Assembly: GCF_001487105.1 (NCBI RefSeq)
Contig: NZ_LN913001.1
Coordinates: 1,203,353 to 1,267,352 of the forward strand
Length of the DNA: 64,000 nucleotides
Reading direction: 5' to 3'
Source: Mediterraneibacter massiliensis
Lineage (GTDB): Bacteria > Bacillota > Clostridia > Lachnospirales > Lachnospiraceae
Shown here piece by piece: positions 8,982-17,460 of this stretch. Numbering within the stretch: the first letter of the stretch is position 1; each line of letters begins with the position of its first letter. The notes beneath the pieces are model-generated. The model did not search any database, was not told the DNA's origin, and saw only the letters and a list, made by a program, of their open reading frames with translations. Both the position numbers and the translations under genes were made by a program.

Positions 8982-9581
8982 GTGAAAGAGTTGACAGAAA
9001 TGACATTGACCGAACTCTGGCAGTTATTTCCGATCATATTGAAAGAATATGATCCGGCATATCCAAGATGGTACGCAGAAGAAAAATGTAGGCTGGAACA
9101 AATCTTTTCCAGTGAGAGTCTCTGCCGTATCAGTCATATAGGGAGCACGTCTGTGCCGGGACTTTTGGCAAAACCGACTATTGATATTTTAGCAGAGTTG
9201 TCTTCCATTTCAGATATATCCAGATGGAAAGCGCAGCTTACAGAACAAGGATGGATCTGTATGTCGCAGGAAAAGACACCGGAATATAAACTGGTATTTA
9301 ATAAGGGATATACAAAAACCGGTTTTGCAAAGAAGGTATTTCATCTGCATGTTAGAATGTATGGGGATTGGGACGAACTGTATTTTCGGGATTATTTAAG
9401 AGAATATACAAAAAAGGCAGAAGAATATGCCGCATTGAAAAGAAAATTGAAAGAGAAATATGAATATAACCGGAATGCCTACACAGAAGGAAAGACGGAA
9501 TTTATAAAGCGCAGTACAAAAGAAGCACGGAAATTGTATGGGGATCGATATGGAAAAGGAGGAAATATATGCAGGTATTGA
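8982..9581 (+). CDS. GrpB/UPF0157 family nucleotidyltransferase-fold protein
   Basis: 199-residue cytoplasmic protein of the GrpB family, which has a minimal nucleotidyltransferase fold and no well-established reaction. Marks are ISHIGSTSVPGLLAKPTIDIL (the GS and DxD-like core) and HLHVRMYGDWDELYFRDYLRE. The start is GTG at 8982, two bases after the ogg stop, with GGAG inside the end of ogg. It overlaps the following hydrolase gene by 13 bases, so the genes from ogg onward are probably one transcript. Confidence 0.82.
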   Translation: MKELTEMTLTELWQLFPIILKEYDPAYPRWYAEEKCRLEQIFSSESLCRISHIGSTSVPGLLAKPTIDILAELSSISDISRWKAQLTEQGWICMSQEKTPEYKLVFNKGYTKTGFAKKVFHLHVRMYGDWDELYFRDYLREYTKKAEEYAALKRKLKEKYEYNRNAYTEGKTEFIKRSTKEARKLYGDRYGKGGNICRY

Positions 9582-10153
9582 TCGTAGTAGATATGCAGAA
9601 TGATTTTATTGATGGTTCTTTAGGAACGAAGGAAGCACATGCACTGACAGGTCGGCTGGCAGAGAAGATCAAAGAGTTCGACGGAATGGTCCTGGCGACA
9701 AGGGATACGCACGGAGAGGATTACTTGTCTACGCTGGAAGGAAAGAAACTTCCTGTAGTGCACTGCATTGCCGGTACAAGAGGATGGCAGCTGCATTCTT
9801 TGATCGCGCGGGCTTTGGAAGAACAAGCAGAAAAAATGTCAGAAAAAGACTGGGGCAAAACTAACAGGAGGATATTTGACAAACCCACTTTCGCAAGCCG
9901 GGAGCTTGCGCAGTACTTACTGCGATTAAAAGAAAATAAAACAGAAATCGAAAGCATTACCTTGGCAGGTCTTTGTACGGATATATGTGTGATTTCCAAT
10001 GCGCTTTTTATCAAAGCGCTTCTGCCGGAGACAGAGATCAAAGTAGACGCGTCTCTGTGCGCCGGAGTTACTGTGCATAGCCATAAAACAGCCCTGGAGG
10101 CAATGAAGGCATGTCAGATAGATATAATAAATGAAGAAAAGGAGATAGGATAG
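9569..10153 (+). CDS. Isochorismatase-family cysteine hydrolase, nicotinamidase-like
   Basis: 194-residue hydrolase of the isochorismatase superfamily; nearest to nicotinamidases, which convert nicotinamide to nicotinate for NAD recycling. The triad is visible: Asp8 in VVDMQNDF, a Lys in the EKDWGKTNRR region, and Cys136 in AGLCTDICV. A TRDTHGEDY stretch supplies the DxH metal site expected of nicotinamidases. It starts within the end of the GrpB-like gene with AAGGAGG upstream, and the alcohol dehydrogenase gene starts two bases after its stop. Nicotinamidase activity is an inference; other amidases of this fold cannot be excluded. Confidence 0.75.
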   Translation: MQVLIVVDMQNDFIDGSLGTKEAHALTGRLAEKIKEFDGMVLATRDTHGEDYLSTLEGKKLPVVHCIAGTRGWQLHSLIARALEEQAEKMSEKDWGKTNRRIFDKPTFASRELAQYLLRLKENKTEIESITLAGLCTDICVISNALFIKALLPETEIKVDASLCAGVTVHSHKTALEAMKACQIDIINEEKEIG

Positions 10154-10155
10154 TC

Positions 10156-11334
10156 ATGGAAAATTTTTTGTATTACACACCGACAAAAGTGGTTTTTGGC
10201 AGGGGAACTGAGAAACAGGTCGGAGATTTGGTAAAAGAACAGCATTGTACGAAAGTACTGGTACATTACGGCGGCGGGAGTGTGAAAAAAAGCGGACTTC
10301 TGGATCGGATCTATGTATCCTTGGAGGAGGCCGGGATCTCCTATGTATCTTTAGGCGGTGTTGTTCCGAATCCAAGATTGTCTCTTGTATATGAAGGGAT
10401 TGGGCTGTGCAGGAAAGAAAAGGTGGATTTTATTCTTGCAGTAGGCGGAGGAAGTGTGATCGATTCGGCAAAAGCCATCGGATATGGTATGACAAATGAA
10501 GGAGATGTATGGGATTTTTATGAGAAAAAGCGTGCGCCTAAGAACTGTCTTCCAATCGGTGTAGTTCTGACGATTGCGGCAGCAGGGTCAGAGATGAGTA
10601 ATTCTTCTGTTATCACGAATGAAGAGGGATGGAAGAAGCGGGGATGCAACAGCGAATACTGTCGTGCCAAGTTCGCAGTTATGGATCCAGAACTTACGAT
10701 GACACTGCCGGCGTATCAGACAGCCAGCGGTTGTGTAGACATTATGATGCATACGATGGAGCGTTATTTTAACCGGGTGGATAATATGGAACTAACAGAT
10801 GGTTTCAGTGAACACTTGATCCGCACGGTCATGAAGAATGCAAAGATCTTGAAAGAAGAACCGGATAATTATGAGGCAAGGGCTGAGGTTATGTGGGCAG
10901 GCAGCCTTGCACATAACGGACTGATGGGATGCGGAACGGATGGAGGAGACTGGGCGAGCCATCAGTTAGAACATGAACTTGGCGGTATGTTTGATGTGGC
11001 CCATGGAGCCGGGCTTGCTGCCGTATGGGGAAGCTGGGCACGGTATGTGCTGGATGCACGTCCAGAAAGATTTGCACAGTTTGCAGAGAAGGTCATGGGC
11101 ATAGAGAAGGGAACAGATCTCTTGGAGACCGGAAGAAAAGGGATTGAGGCGATGGAGGACTTTTATCGTTCTATCGATATGCCGGTGTCTATACATGAGT
11201 TGGGCATTGAACCGACGGAGGAACAGATAGAAAAACTGGCGGACAAATGCAGTTTTGACAGACAGCGCACGATCGGCTGTGTGAAAAAACTGGATCGGGA
11301 AGATATGTATAAGATCTATCAGGCAGCAAGATAG
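10156..11334 (+). CDS. Iron-containing alcohol dehydrogenase (butanol dehydrogenase-like)
   Basis: 392-residue NAD(P)H-dependent dehydrogenase of the iron-containing class, typically reducing aldehydes to alcohols in clostridial fermentation. It begins with FLYYTPTKVVFGRGTE, characteristic of the BdhA/YqdH subgroup, has the cofactor motif GGGSVIDSAKA, and has metal ligands in VDIMMHTMER, SHQLEHELGG and VAHGAGLA. Length is normal. It is preceded by AAGGAGATAGG and lies two bases after the hydrolase gene. The nucleotide preference and physiological substrate cannot be read from sequence. Confidence 0.88.
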   Translation: MENFLYYTPTKVVFGRGTEKQVGDLVKEQHCTKVLVHYGGGSVKKSGLLDRIYVSLEEAGISYVSLGGVVPNPRLSLVYEGIGLCRKEKVDFILAVGGGSVIDSAKAIGYGMTNEGDVWDFYEKKRAPKNCLPIGVVLTIAAAGSEMSNSSVITNEEGWKKRGCNSEYCRAKFAVMDPELTMTLPAYQTASGCVDIMMHTMERYFNRVDNMELTDGFSEHLIRTVMKNAKILKEEPDNYEARAEVMWAGSLAHNGLMGCGTDGGDWASHQLEHELGGMFDVAHGAGLAAVWGSWARYVLDARPERFAQFAEKVMGIEKGTDLLETGRKGIEAMEDFYRSIDMPVSIHELGIEPTEEQIEKLADKCSFDRQRTIGCVKKLDREDMYKIYQAAR

Positions 11335-11354
11335 AAAAGGAGAAGGTAGTATTG

Positions 11355-11714
11355 ATGGGTTTTATATTTGTAGGACTTGGCGGGGCGACAGGAGCAATGT
11401 TAAGATATGCGATCAGTCTTCTTCCGTGCAGGTCGCCTTTTCCTGTGCTTACGCTGGCGACGAATGTGCTTGGAGCATTAGCGATCGGTTTTATTGCAGG
11501 AACTGCGGTACGAAGGGAGATGCCCCAGTATCTTCTTCTATTTTTGAAAACCGGGGTGTGTGGTGGGTTTACAACATTTTCCACCTTTTCTTTGGAAGCG
11601 TATCAGCTGTTCCATGAAAAGCAGTATTTCTTGAGCGCGGCATATACCGTATGCAGCGTATTGTTCTGTTTTGCGGGAATCGTGCTGGGTATGTACGCCG
11701 CAAAAAGAGTATAG
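11355..11714 (+). CDS. crcB: Fluoride channel CrcB/Fluc
   Basis: 119-residue four-helix membrane protein that exports fluoride as a dual-topology dimer. Family marks are GGATGAMLRY at the N-terminus, TLATNVLGAL in helix 2 and GVCGGFTTFSTFSLEAYQL in helix 3, including the conserved Phe residues lining the pore. I chose ATG 11355 over the adjacent in-frame TTG at 11352 because the ribosome site AAAGGAG at 11337-11343 suits it. Only one copy is present; many Firmicutes have a pair. No fluoride riboswitch motif was seen; the gene is simply last in the ogg-to-crcB string. Confidence 0.9.
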   Translation: MGFIFVGLGGATGAMLRYAISLLPCRSPFPVLTLATNVLGALAIGFIAGTAVRREMPQYLLLFLKTGVCGGFTTFSTFSLEAYQLFHEKQYFLSAAYTVCSVLFCFAGIVLGMYAAKRV

Positions 11715-12105
11715 GAGGAATCTTGATAAAGGGAAAAAAGAGTTGACAAACCTCCGGTTATGAGTAAAATATAAACATAAGTAAAAGATGATATGATTAA
11801 CAATAGGTACAAATGATTGGGGTTTCAGTGATGGATAAAAGAAAAAGTAGTTTTGTCATCATGGATAATTTTCGTACTCTGCCGCTTGCTGACAGTGTTG
11901 TTTTTGTGCCGTGCACAGGTAATCCCTTTGGGGTGTGTCACAGTTGAAAACAAAATAAGCAGATGAAAAAGGGTATTGTTGTACGGATCATTTGGAAACT
12001 GAGAATACAAAGGGTGGAAGTATAGCTGTATGCTTCTGCCCTTTTTGCATTTTGTATGGGCATTTCGGTTCATTTTGATCTGTGGGACAGGAAAGGAAAA
12101 TGAAC
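11715..12105 (+). promoter_or_regulatory. proB leader: promoter, short proline-containing frame and terminator-like hairpin
   Basis: No conventional gene lies here. A promoter TTGACA (11743-11748), 16-base spacer, TAAAAT (11765-11770) starts a leader of about 330 bases. An open frame of 38 codons (11831-11947) contains three scattered proline codons but only a weak ribosome site. A stem AAAGGGTGGAAGTATA / TATGCTTCTGCCCTTT with a GCTG loop and a T5 tail (about 12010-12050) stands 55 bases before proB. The arrangement suggests transcription attenuation of proBA. The hairpin start resembles the T-box word AGGGTGG, but the rest of a T-box was not recognised. Confidence 0.55.
12010..12050 (+). terminator. 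Attenuator-like hairpin in the proB leader
   Basis: A 16-base stem with a few G-T pairs, GCTG tetraloop and five T lies between the leader promoter and proB. In isolation it is a good intrinsic terminator, so proBA expression should depend on its read-through or on an unseen second promoter. Confidence 0.7.
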
Positions 12106-13083
12106 ATGGACAGAAAAGAGATACTTAGTGGAAAGAAAAGAATTGTGATTAAGGTAGGTACAACGACGATCACATATGATGAGACAGGGAACATCAATCT
12201 GGATAAGTTGGAGAAATTTGTAAGAATACTGATTAATCTGAGAAATAAAGGCAAAGAAGTGATCGTCGTCTCCTCGGGCGCGGTAGGGATAGGAAGAAAT
12301 GTGCTGGGCTTGGAACATAAACCGGAGACAGAAGCTGCGAAGCAGGCATGTGCCGCAGTCGGACAGGGCAGGCTGATGATGATCTATGAGAAATTATTTA
12401 ATGAGTACAGCCAGCTGACGGCACAAGTTCTTCTGACAAAGGAGTCGATCACAAATAAAGAGTGCAGAAGGAATGCAAGGCAGGCATTTGATGAATTATT
12501 CCGTATGAAAGTCGTGCCGATCGTAAATGAAAATGATGCGATCTCTGTAGATGAACTAGCATATGGTAATTTTGGAGACAACGATACACTGGCGGCATAT
12601 GTGGCAAAGTTGGTGGATGCAGATCTGTTGATCTTAATGTCTGATATAGAAGGGTTGTATACGGACGATCCAAAAAAGAATCCAAATGCACGGTTCATAC
12701 ATACTGTCTCCACGATCGATGGAAAGTTAGAACAGATGGCAAAAGGGGCTTCCAGCGAATATGGAACAGGCGGGATGGCAACAAAGATCAAGGCAGCGAA
12801 AATCGCCACAGGCATCGGCGCGGACATGGTGATCGCCAATGGGGATAATATTTATACGATCAATGATATTATGGCGGGAAAAAAGATAGGGACATTATTT
12901 TTATCGAAAGAGCACAGGAAAGAAATGAAGATGGAGATGTCTCCGGAAAAGGCACAGTACCGCAGGCAGGCAAAGCGGCAGAAAAAAGAGGCGGCAAAAC
13001 CATTGGCTAATACAGAAAAAGTAGAGGCTTTGATAAATGCGGGGGAAGAAAAGAAACAAGTAGAAGAACAAAAAGAGCAATAA
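12106..13083 (+). CDS. proB: Glutamate 5-kinase, without PUA domain
   Basis: First enzyme of proline synthesis; phosphorylates glutamate. The amino-acid kinase domain is complete (KKRIVIKVGTTTITYD start, VSSGAVGIGRN, NENDAISVDELAYGNFGDND, LYTDDPKKNPNA, GTGGMATKIKAA). The family usually carries a C-terminal PUA domain (total about 370); here the kinase domain ends near residue 270 and is followed by about 55 Lys/Glu-rich residues instead. I place the start at ATG 12106 (325 residues) because AAAGGA at 12093-12097 fits it; ATG 12100 and GTG 12082 are alternatives. proA follows after 33 bases. Confidence 0.93.
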   Translation: MDRKEILSGKKRIVIKVGTTTITYDETGNINLDKLEKFVRILINLRNKGKEVIVVSSGAVGIGRNVLGLEHKPETEAAKQACAAVGQGRLMMIYEKLFNEYSQLTAQVLLTKESITNKECRRNARQAFDELFRMKVVPIVNENDAISVDELAYGNFGDNDTLAAYVAKLVDADLLILMSDIEGLYTDDPKKNPNARFIHTVSTIDGKLEQMAKGASSEYGTGGMATKIKAAKIATGIGADMVIANGDNIYTINDIMAGKKIGTLFLSKEHRKEMKMEMSPEKAQYRRQAKRQKKEAAKPLANTEKVEALINAGEEKKQVEEQKEQ

Positions 13084-13116
13084 GGCCGGGAAATCTGTTA
13101 TAAGGAGGAAATCAGA

Positions 13117-14364
13117 ATGGAAAACTATATGGAGACGCTTGCAAAACGCGCGAAAGCGGCATCTGTGAAAGCAGCCAGGATAGGAGGAACCCAACGGGAC
13201 AGAGGGCTTAGAGCGGCGGCAGAAGAATTACTACTGCAAAAGAAGCATATCTTAGAGGAAAATGAAAAGGATATGAAAACAGCAAGAGAGAAAGGAATCA
13301 AACAGTCTCTTTTAGACAGACTGCAACTCAACGAGAAGCGGATCGAGGATATGGCAGAAGGATTAAGACAAGTATCTGCCCTGGAAAGTCCAGTGGGAGA
13401 GGTTCTTTCTATGAAAAATCGACCAAACGGGCTTAGGATTGGCGAAAAAAGAGTGCCGATCGGTGTGGTAGGGATCATTTACGAGTCTCGACCGAATGTG
13501 ACGGCAGACGCGTTCGGTCTGTGTTTTAAAACTGGAAATGCAGTTATCCTGCGTGGAGGAAGTGATGCGATTCATTCCAATCAGGCGATCGTCTCTGCGA
13601 TTAAAGCGGGCCTTAGAAAAGAAAAACTGCTGCAGGATCTGATCCTTTTAGTAGAAGATACAAGCCGGGAAGTGGTGCAGGATATGATGAAGATGCACGG
13701 TCTGATCGATGTGCTGATTCCAAGAGGCGGCGCCAGTCTGATCGCGAATGTAGTGGAAAACAGCACGGTTCCGGTCATTGAGACAGGAACGGGAAATTGT
13801 CATATTTATGTCGATGAATCTGCGGACAGAAAAATGGCTGCAGACATTATTGAAAATGCAAAGACACAGCGGATGGGCGTGTGCAATGCATGCGAATCAC
13901 TAGTCATTCATGCACACGCACTGGACATGCTGCCGGGTATTGTAGAACGTTTAAAGATGCATGGAGTAGAAGTGCGCGGAGACGAACGGGCATGTCTCGT
14001 CAGTGAGTCAATTATCCCGGCGTCAGAGCAGGATTGGGGGACAGAATATCTGGATGCCATTATCTCGGTGAAGGTCGTAGATTCTATTGACGAGGCGATC
14101 GCACATATCAACTTGTATAATACAGGACATTCGGAAGCAATCGTCACACAAGATTATAATCATGCGTTGAAATTTCAGGATGAGATCGATGCGGCAGCAG
14201 TATATGTGAATGCCTCTACAAGATTTACAGACGGCTTTGAATTTGGCTTTGGCGCTGAGATCGGGATCAGCACCCAAAAACTCCATGCGAGAGGGCCAAT
14301 GGGTCTGAAGGCATTGACCACAACAAAATATATCATATTCGGAGACGGACAGATTAGGTCGTAG
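13117..14364 (+). CDS. proA: Gamma-glutamyl phosphate reductase
   Basis: Second enzyme of proline synthesis; NADPH-dependent reduction of glutamyl phosphate to glutamate semialdehyde. 415 residues, full length. It belongs to the aldehyde dehydrogenase superfamily: [27 protein letters not shown] and the catalytic segment [12 protein letters not shown] with Cys256/Cys259. The start ATG follows AAGGAGG. It is co-transcribed with proB, and a strong hairpin with six T follows 13 bases after the stop, ending the operon before the arginine genes. Confidence 0.97.
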   Translation: MENYMETLAKRAKAASVKAARIGGTQRDRGLRAAAEELLLQKKHILEENEKDMKTAREKGIKQSLLDRLQLNEKRIEDMAEGLRQVSALESPVGEVLSMKNRPNGLRIGEKRVPIGVVGIIYESRPNVTADAFGLCFKTGNAVILRGGSDAIHSNQAIVSAIKAGLRKEKLLQDLILLVEDTSREVVQDMMKMHGLIDVLIPRGGASLIANVVENSTVPVIETGTGNCHIYVDESADRKMAADIIENAKTQRMGVCNACESLVIHAHALDMLPGIVERLKMHGVEVRGDERACLVSESIIPASEQDWGTEYLDAIISVKVVDSIDEAIAHINLYNTGHSEAIVTQDYNHALKFQDEIDAAAVYVNASTRFTDGFEFGFGAEIGISTQKLHARGPMGLKALTTTKYIIFGDGQIRS

Positions 14365-14376
14365 AGTATAAAGTGA

Positions 14377-14430
14377 AACGGCAAAGGGAACGCGCAGTAT
14401 GTATAGCGCATATCCTCTTTGTCGTTTTTT
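14377..14430 (+). terminator. Intrinsic terminator of proBA
   Basis: ACGGCAAAGGGA pairs with TCCTCTTTGTCGT (two G-T pairs and a small bulge) around a 20-base loop that can itself form GCGC pairs; six T follow. Confidence 0.78.
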
Positions 14431-14496
14431 GTATATTTATGGAAATAGAGGTGAAATGTGCCTATAACTCCACTGTGCATGTACGAAAATAAATAC

Positions 14497-14531
14497 TTGC
14501 ATAATATACATATAAGATGTATAATTATGCG
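14497..14531 (+). promoter_or_regulatory. argC operon promoter with paired ARG-box-like operators
   Basis: -35 TTGCAT (14497-14502), 17-base spacer, perfect -10 TATAAT (14520-14525). TGTATAATTATGCG (14518-14531) fits the ARG box TGNATWWWWATNCA with one mismatch and covers the -10; TGCATAATATACAT (14498-14511) is a second, slightly irregular copy over the -35. Occupation by ArgR would block the promoter. The same arrangement stands before argG. Confidence 0.75.
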
Positions 14532-14626
14532 TAAATATAAGAGGGAGTTTCAGAAAGAAAATACTTTACTTCCTATTAAATGAGGTTTATGATTAGAAAA
14601 TATAAAACAAGAAAGGGTGTTTAAAA

Positions 14627-15667
14627 ATGATAAAAGCAGGGATCATAGGGGCGACAGGATATGCAGGCGCCGAATTAGTCCGCATTTTAAGCAGACATAA
14701 GGAAGTAGAGATCGTATGGTATGGTTCCAGAAGCTATATAGAGAAACCGTATGCCAGTGTATATAGAAATATGTTTCAGATTGTGGATGCTGCCTGTATG
14801 GATGATAATATGGAAGAACTTGCAGAGAAGGCAGATGTTATTTTTACGGCAACCCCGCAGGGCTTTTGCGCTTCACTTGTCAATGAGGAGATACTTTCCA
14901 AGACAAAGATCATTGATCTGAGTGCAGATTTTAGGATCAAAGATGTAAATACATATGAAGAATGGTATAAAATCGAACATAAGGCGCCGCAGTTTATTGA
15001 AGAAGCAGTATACGGTCTATGCGAGGTGAACAGGGCAAAGATAAAAAAGGCGCGCCTTGTAGCAAATCCGGGATGCTATACGACTTGTTCTATCCTGACT
15101 GCATATCCTCTGGCAAAAGAAGGGATGATTGATATGGATACATTGATCATTGATGCAAAATCCGGGACGTCCGGAGCAGGCAGAGGCGCTAAGACAGCGA
15201 ATCTGTTTTGCGAAGTGAATGAGAATATGAAAGCCTACGGGGTGACAACACATCGGCATACTCCGGAGATAGAAGAACAATTAGGCTATGCGTCCGGGAA
15301 AAAAGTGGTATTGAATTTTACGCCTCATCTTGTTCCGATGAACAGGGGTATCCTTGTGACAGAATATGCAGATTTGAAAAAAGACATCAGCGCACAGGAA
15401 ATACAAGAGATATATAACAGTTATTATGGAAAAGAAACCTTTATCCGTGTGCTCGGAGACGGGGCATACCCGGAGACAAAATGGGTGGAAGGCAGCAATT
15501 ATGCAGATATTGGTTTCCAGATCGACAAAAGGACCGGCCGCATCATTATGATGGGGGCGATCGATAATCTCGTAAAAGGCGCGGCGGGACAGGCAGTACA
15601 GAATATGAACTTAGTATTTGGCCTGAAGGAAGAAGAAGGCCTCGATCTTGTCCCTATGTTCCCTTAG
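14627..15667 (+). CDS. argC: N-acetyl-gamma-glutamyl-phosphate reductase
   Basis: Reduces N-acetylglutamyl phosphate to the semialdehyde in arginine synthesis. 346 residues, normal. The N-terminus has the NADP-binding GIIGATGYAGAELVR, and the catalytic Cys150 is in NPGCYTTCSILTAYPL; HRHTPEIEEQL and HLVPMNRGI are further signatures. It is first in the operon argC-GNAT-argJ-argB-argD, about 100 bases downstream of a promoter covered by ARG-box-like sequences. The start ATG follows AAAGGGTG. Confidence 0.97.
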   Translation: MIKAGIIGATGYAGAELVRILSRHKEVEIVWYGSRSYIEKPYASVYRNMFQIVDAACMDDNMEELAEKADVIFTATPQGFCASLVNEEILSKTKIIDLSADFRIKDVNTYEEWYKIEHKAPQFIEEAVYGLCEVNRAKIKKARLVANPGCYTTCSILTAYPLAKEGMIDMDTLIIDAKSGTSGAGRGAKTANLFCEVNENMKAYGVTTHRHTPEIEEQLGYASGKKVVLNFTPHLVPMNRGILVTEYADLKKDISAQEIQEIYNSYYGKETFIRVLGDGAYPETKWVEGSNYADIGFQIDKRTGRIIMMGAIDNLVKGAAGQAVQNMNLVFGLKEEEGLDLVPMFP

Positions 15668-15707
15668 ACAGTAGAAAGAAGAGTAGACAGGAAAGGAAAG
15701 CAGAAGC

Positions 15708-16154
15708 ATGATACGGGAAATGAAGATAGAAGATTATGACGGGGTCTATGCACTCTGGAAAAAGATCAAAGGCTTTGGGATACGCAGCATTGACGATTCT
15801 AAGAGTGGGGTAGAACGGTTCTTAAAGCGGAATCCGACGACAAGTGTGGTCGCTGTGGAGGATGGAAAAATCGTGGGAAGTATTCTCTGCGGGCATGATG
15901 GACGCAGAGGCTGCTTATATCATGTCTGTGTAGATGAAAAATACCGGCGCCGTGGGATCGGCAAAGCGATGGTCGTGCAGTCGATGCAGGCGCTTAAGGC
16001 GGAGAAGATCAATAAAGTGTCTCTGATCGCATTTACAAAAAATGATGTGGGAAATGCATTTTGGAATACCATAGGCTGGACGGAAAGATTGGATCTAAAC
16101 TATTATGATTTTACATTGAATGAGAAGAATATCACGGCGTTCAATGAGCAGTAG
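15708..16154 (+). CDS. GNAT-family N-acetyltransferase within the arginine operon
   Basis: 148-residue acetyl-CoA-dependent acetyltransferase. Motif A is clear: VCVDEKYRRRGIGKAMVVQSM, and AFTKNDVGNAFWNTIGW is a typical motif B ending. It lies 40 bases after argC and 47 before argJ with its own AAAGGAAAG ribosome site, so it is transcribed with arginine genes. Substrate is unknown. The position suggests acetylation of glutamate or a related amino acid, as a short N-acetylglutamate synthase, to prime the cycle; but argJ can do that itself, and a chance passenger is also possible. Confidence 0.82.
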   Translation: MIREMKIEDYDGVYALWKKIKGFGIRSIDDSKSGVERFLKRNPTTSVVAVEDGKIVGSILCGHDGRRGCLYHVCVDEKYRRRGIGKAMVVQSMQALKAEKINKVSLIAFTKNDVGNAFWNTIGWTERLDLNYYDFTLNEKNITAFNEQ

Positions 16155-16201
16155 AGGCAACAGAATTTAAACAGTATATGACAAAAGAAAGGAAAAGAAA
16201 T

Positions 16202-17425
16202 ATGGAAGTGATCAAAGGCGGTGTAACCGCGGCAAAAGGTTTTGAAGCAGCTTCAGCTGCGGCAGGCATCAAATATCAAGATAGAACGGATATGGCTCTC
16301 ATATATAGCCTAAAGCCGTGCAAAACAGCCGGGACTTTTACAACAAACGTGGTGAAAGCGGCGCCTGTAAAATGGGATCAAAGGATCGTAGAAGAAAAGG
16401 TGAAAGCACAGGCAGTCGTGATTAATTCCGGGATTGCCAATGCCTGTACAGGAGAAGAAGGCATGGGATACTGTGAAGAAACAGCTAAAAAAGCGGCAGA
16501 TATATTAGGAGTGGATGAAAAAGGCATTCTTCTTGGATCAACAGGAGTCATTGGCATGCAGCTTCCAATGGAAAAAGTAAAAAATGGCATTCGTATCTTA
16601 GCAGAACAAAAAGGACACACGATAGAGGACGGAACTCATGCGGCAAAGGCGATCATGACAACGGATACATGTGAGAAGGAGATTGCGGTTACTATTGAGA
16701 TCGGCGGAAAAAAAGTGACGATCGGCGGTATGGCTAAAGGCTCTGGTATGATACATCCTAATATGTGCACTATGCTTGCTTTTCTTACCACAGATGCTGT
16801 AATCTCCAGAAAGGCGATGAAGGCAGCTTTAAGCGCGGATGTATCAGATACGTACAATATGATCTCCGTAGATGGAGATACTTCTACCAATGATACAGTC
16901 CTTTTGCTTGCAAACGGCATGGCGGACAATAAGAAGATAAAGCTGGATACGAAAGAATATGAGGAATTTAAAGAGGCACTGCATTATGTCAATGAATATC
17001 TGGCAAAGAAGATTGCCGGGGACGGAGAGGGTGCAACAGCGCTTTTGGAGGCAAAGGTAATAGGAGCAAAGACGAAGGAGCAGGCGAAGACACTTGCAAA
17101 ATCAATCGTGTGCTCTAATCTGACAAAAGCGGCGATCGCAGGACATGACGCGAACTGGGGAAGGATCCTCTGTGCAATGGGATATGCAGGGACGGCGTTT
17201 GACCCTGAAAAAGTAGACCTTGTATTTGAAAGTGCAGCCGGAAAGATCGCCATAATCCAGAACGGAAAAGCCCTTGCTTATAGTGAAGAAAAGGCGACGG
17301 AGATCTTATCCTGTCCAGAGATCACCGTGACGGCGGATGTAAAGGAAGGAAAAGAGCAGGCGTCTGCATGGGGGTGTGATCTGACGCACGGATATATCGA
17401 TATCAATGCAGATTACAGAAGTTAA
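16202..17425 (+). CDS. argJ: Glutamate N-acetyltransferase / amino-acid acetyltransferase
   Basis: Transfers acetyl from N-acetylornithine to glutamate, closing the acetyl cycle of arginine synthesis; bifunctional forms also use acetyl-CoA. The precursor cleaves itself before Thr190, here in HPNMCTMLAFLTTDA, to give alpha and beta chains; the usual Ala before that Thr is Cys. GGVTAAKGF at the N-terminus and KGSGMIHPNM are family marks. I place the start at ATG 16202 (407 residues), which has AAAGGA in front and matches where homologues begin; ATG 16178 is in frame but unsupported. Confidence 0.96.
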   Translation: MEVIKGGVTAAKGFEAASAAAGIKYQDRTDMALIYSLKPCKTAGTFTTNVVKAAPVKWDQRIVEEKVKAQAVVINSGIANACTGEEGMGYCEETAKKAADILGVDEKGILLGSTGVIGMQLPMEKVKNGIRILAEQKGHTIEDGTHAAKAIMTTDTCEKEIAVTIEIGGKKVTIGGMAKGSGMIHPNMCTMLAFLTTDAVISRKAMKAALSADVSDTYNMISVDGDTSTNDTVLLLANGMADNKKIKLDTKEYEEFKEALHYVNEYLAKKIAGDGEGATALLEAKVIGAKTKEQAKTLAKSIVCSNLTKAAIAGHDANWGRILCAMGYAGTAFDPEKVDLVFESAAGKIAIIQNGKALAYSEEKATEILSCPEITVTADVKEGKEQASAWGCDLTHGYIDINADYRS

Positions 17426-17460
17426 GAGAGAAATAGCAGGAAGAGAGGAAGTAGGAGAAA

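Noticed and set aside
11335..11354. Fluoride riboswitch before crcB
   Set aside because: The space before crcB is 20 bases and lies at the end of the dehydrogenase gene; no room for the aptamer.
11743..12050. Canonical T-box riboswitch for proBA
   Set aside because: AGGGTGG and AGTAG words occur, but there is no ACCGCG continuation, no recognisable Stem I with a proline specifier, and no room for a separate antiterminator. Kept as an unspecified attenuator.
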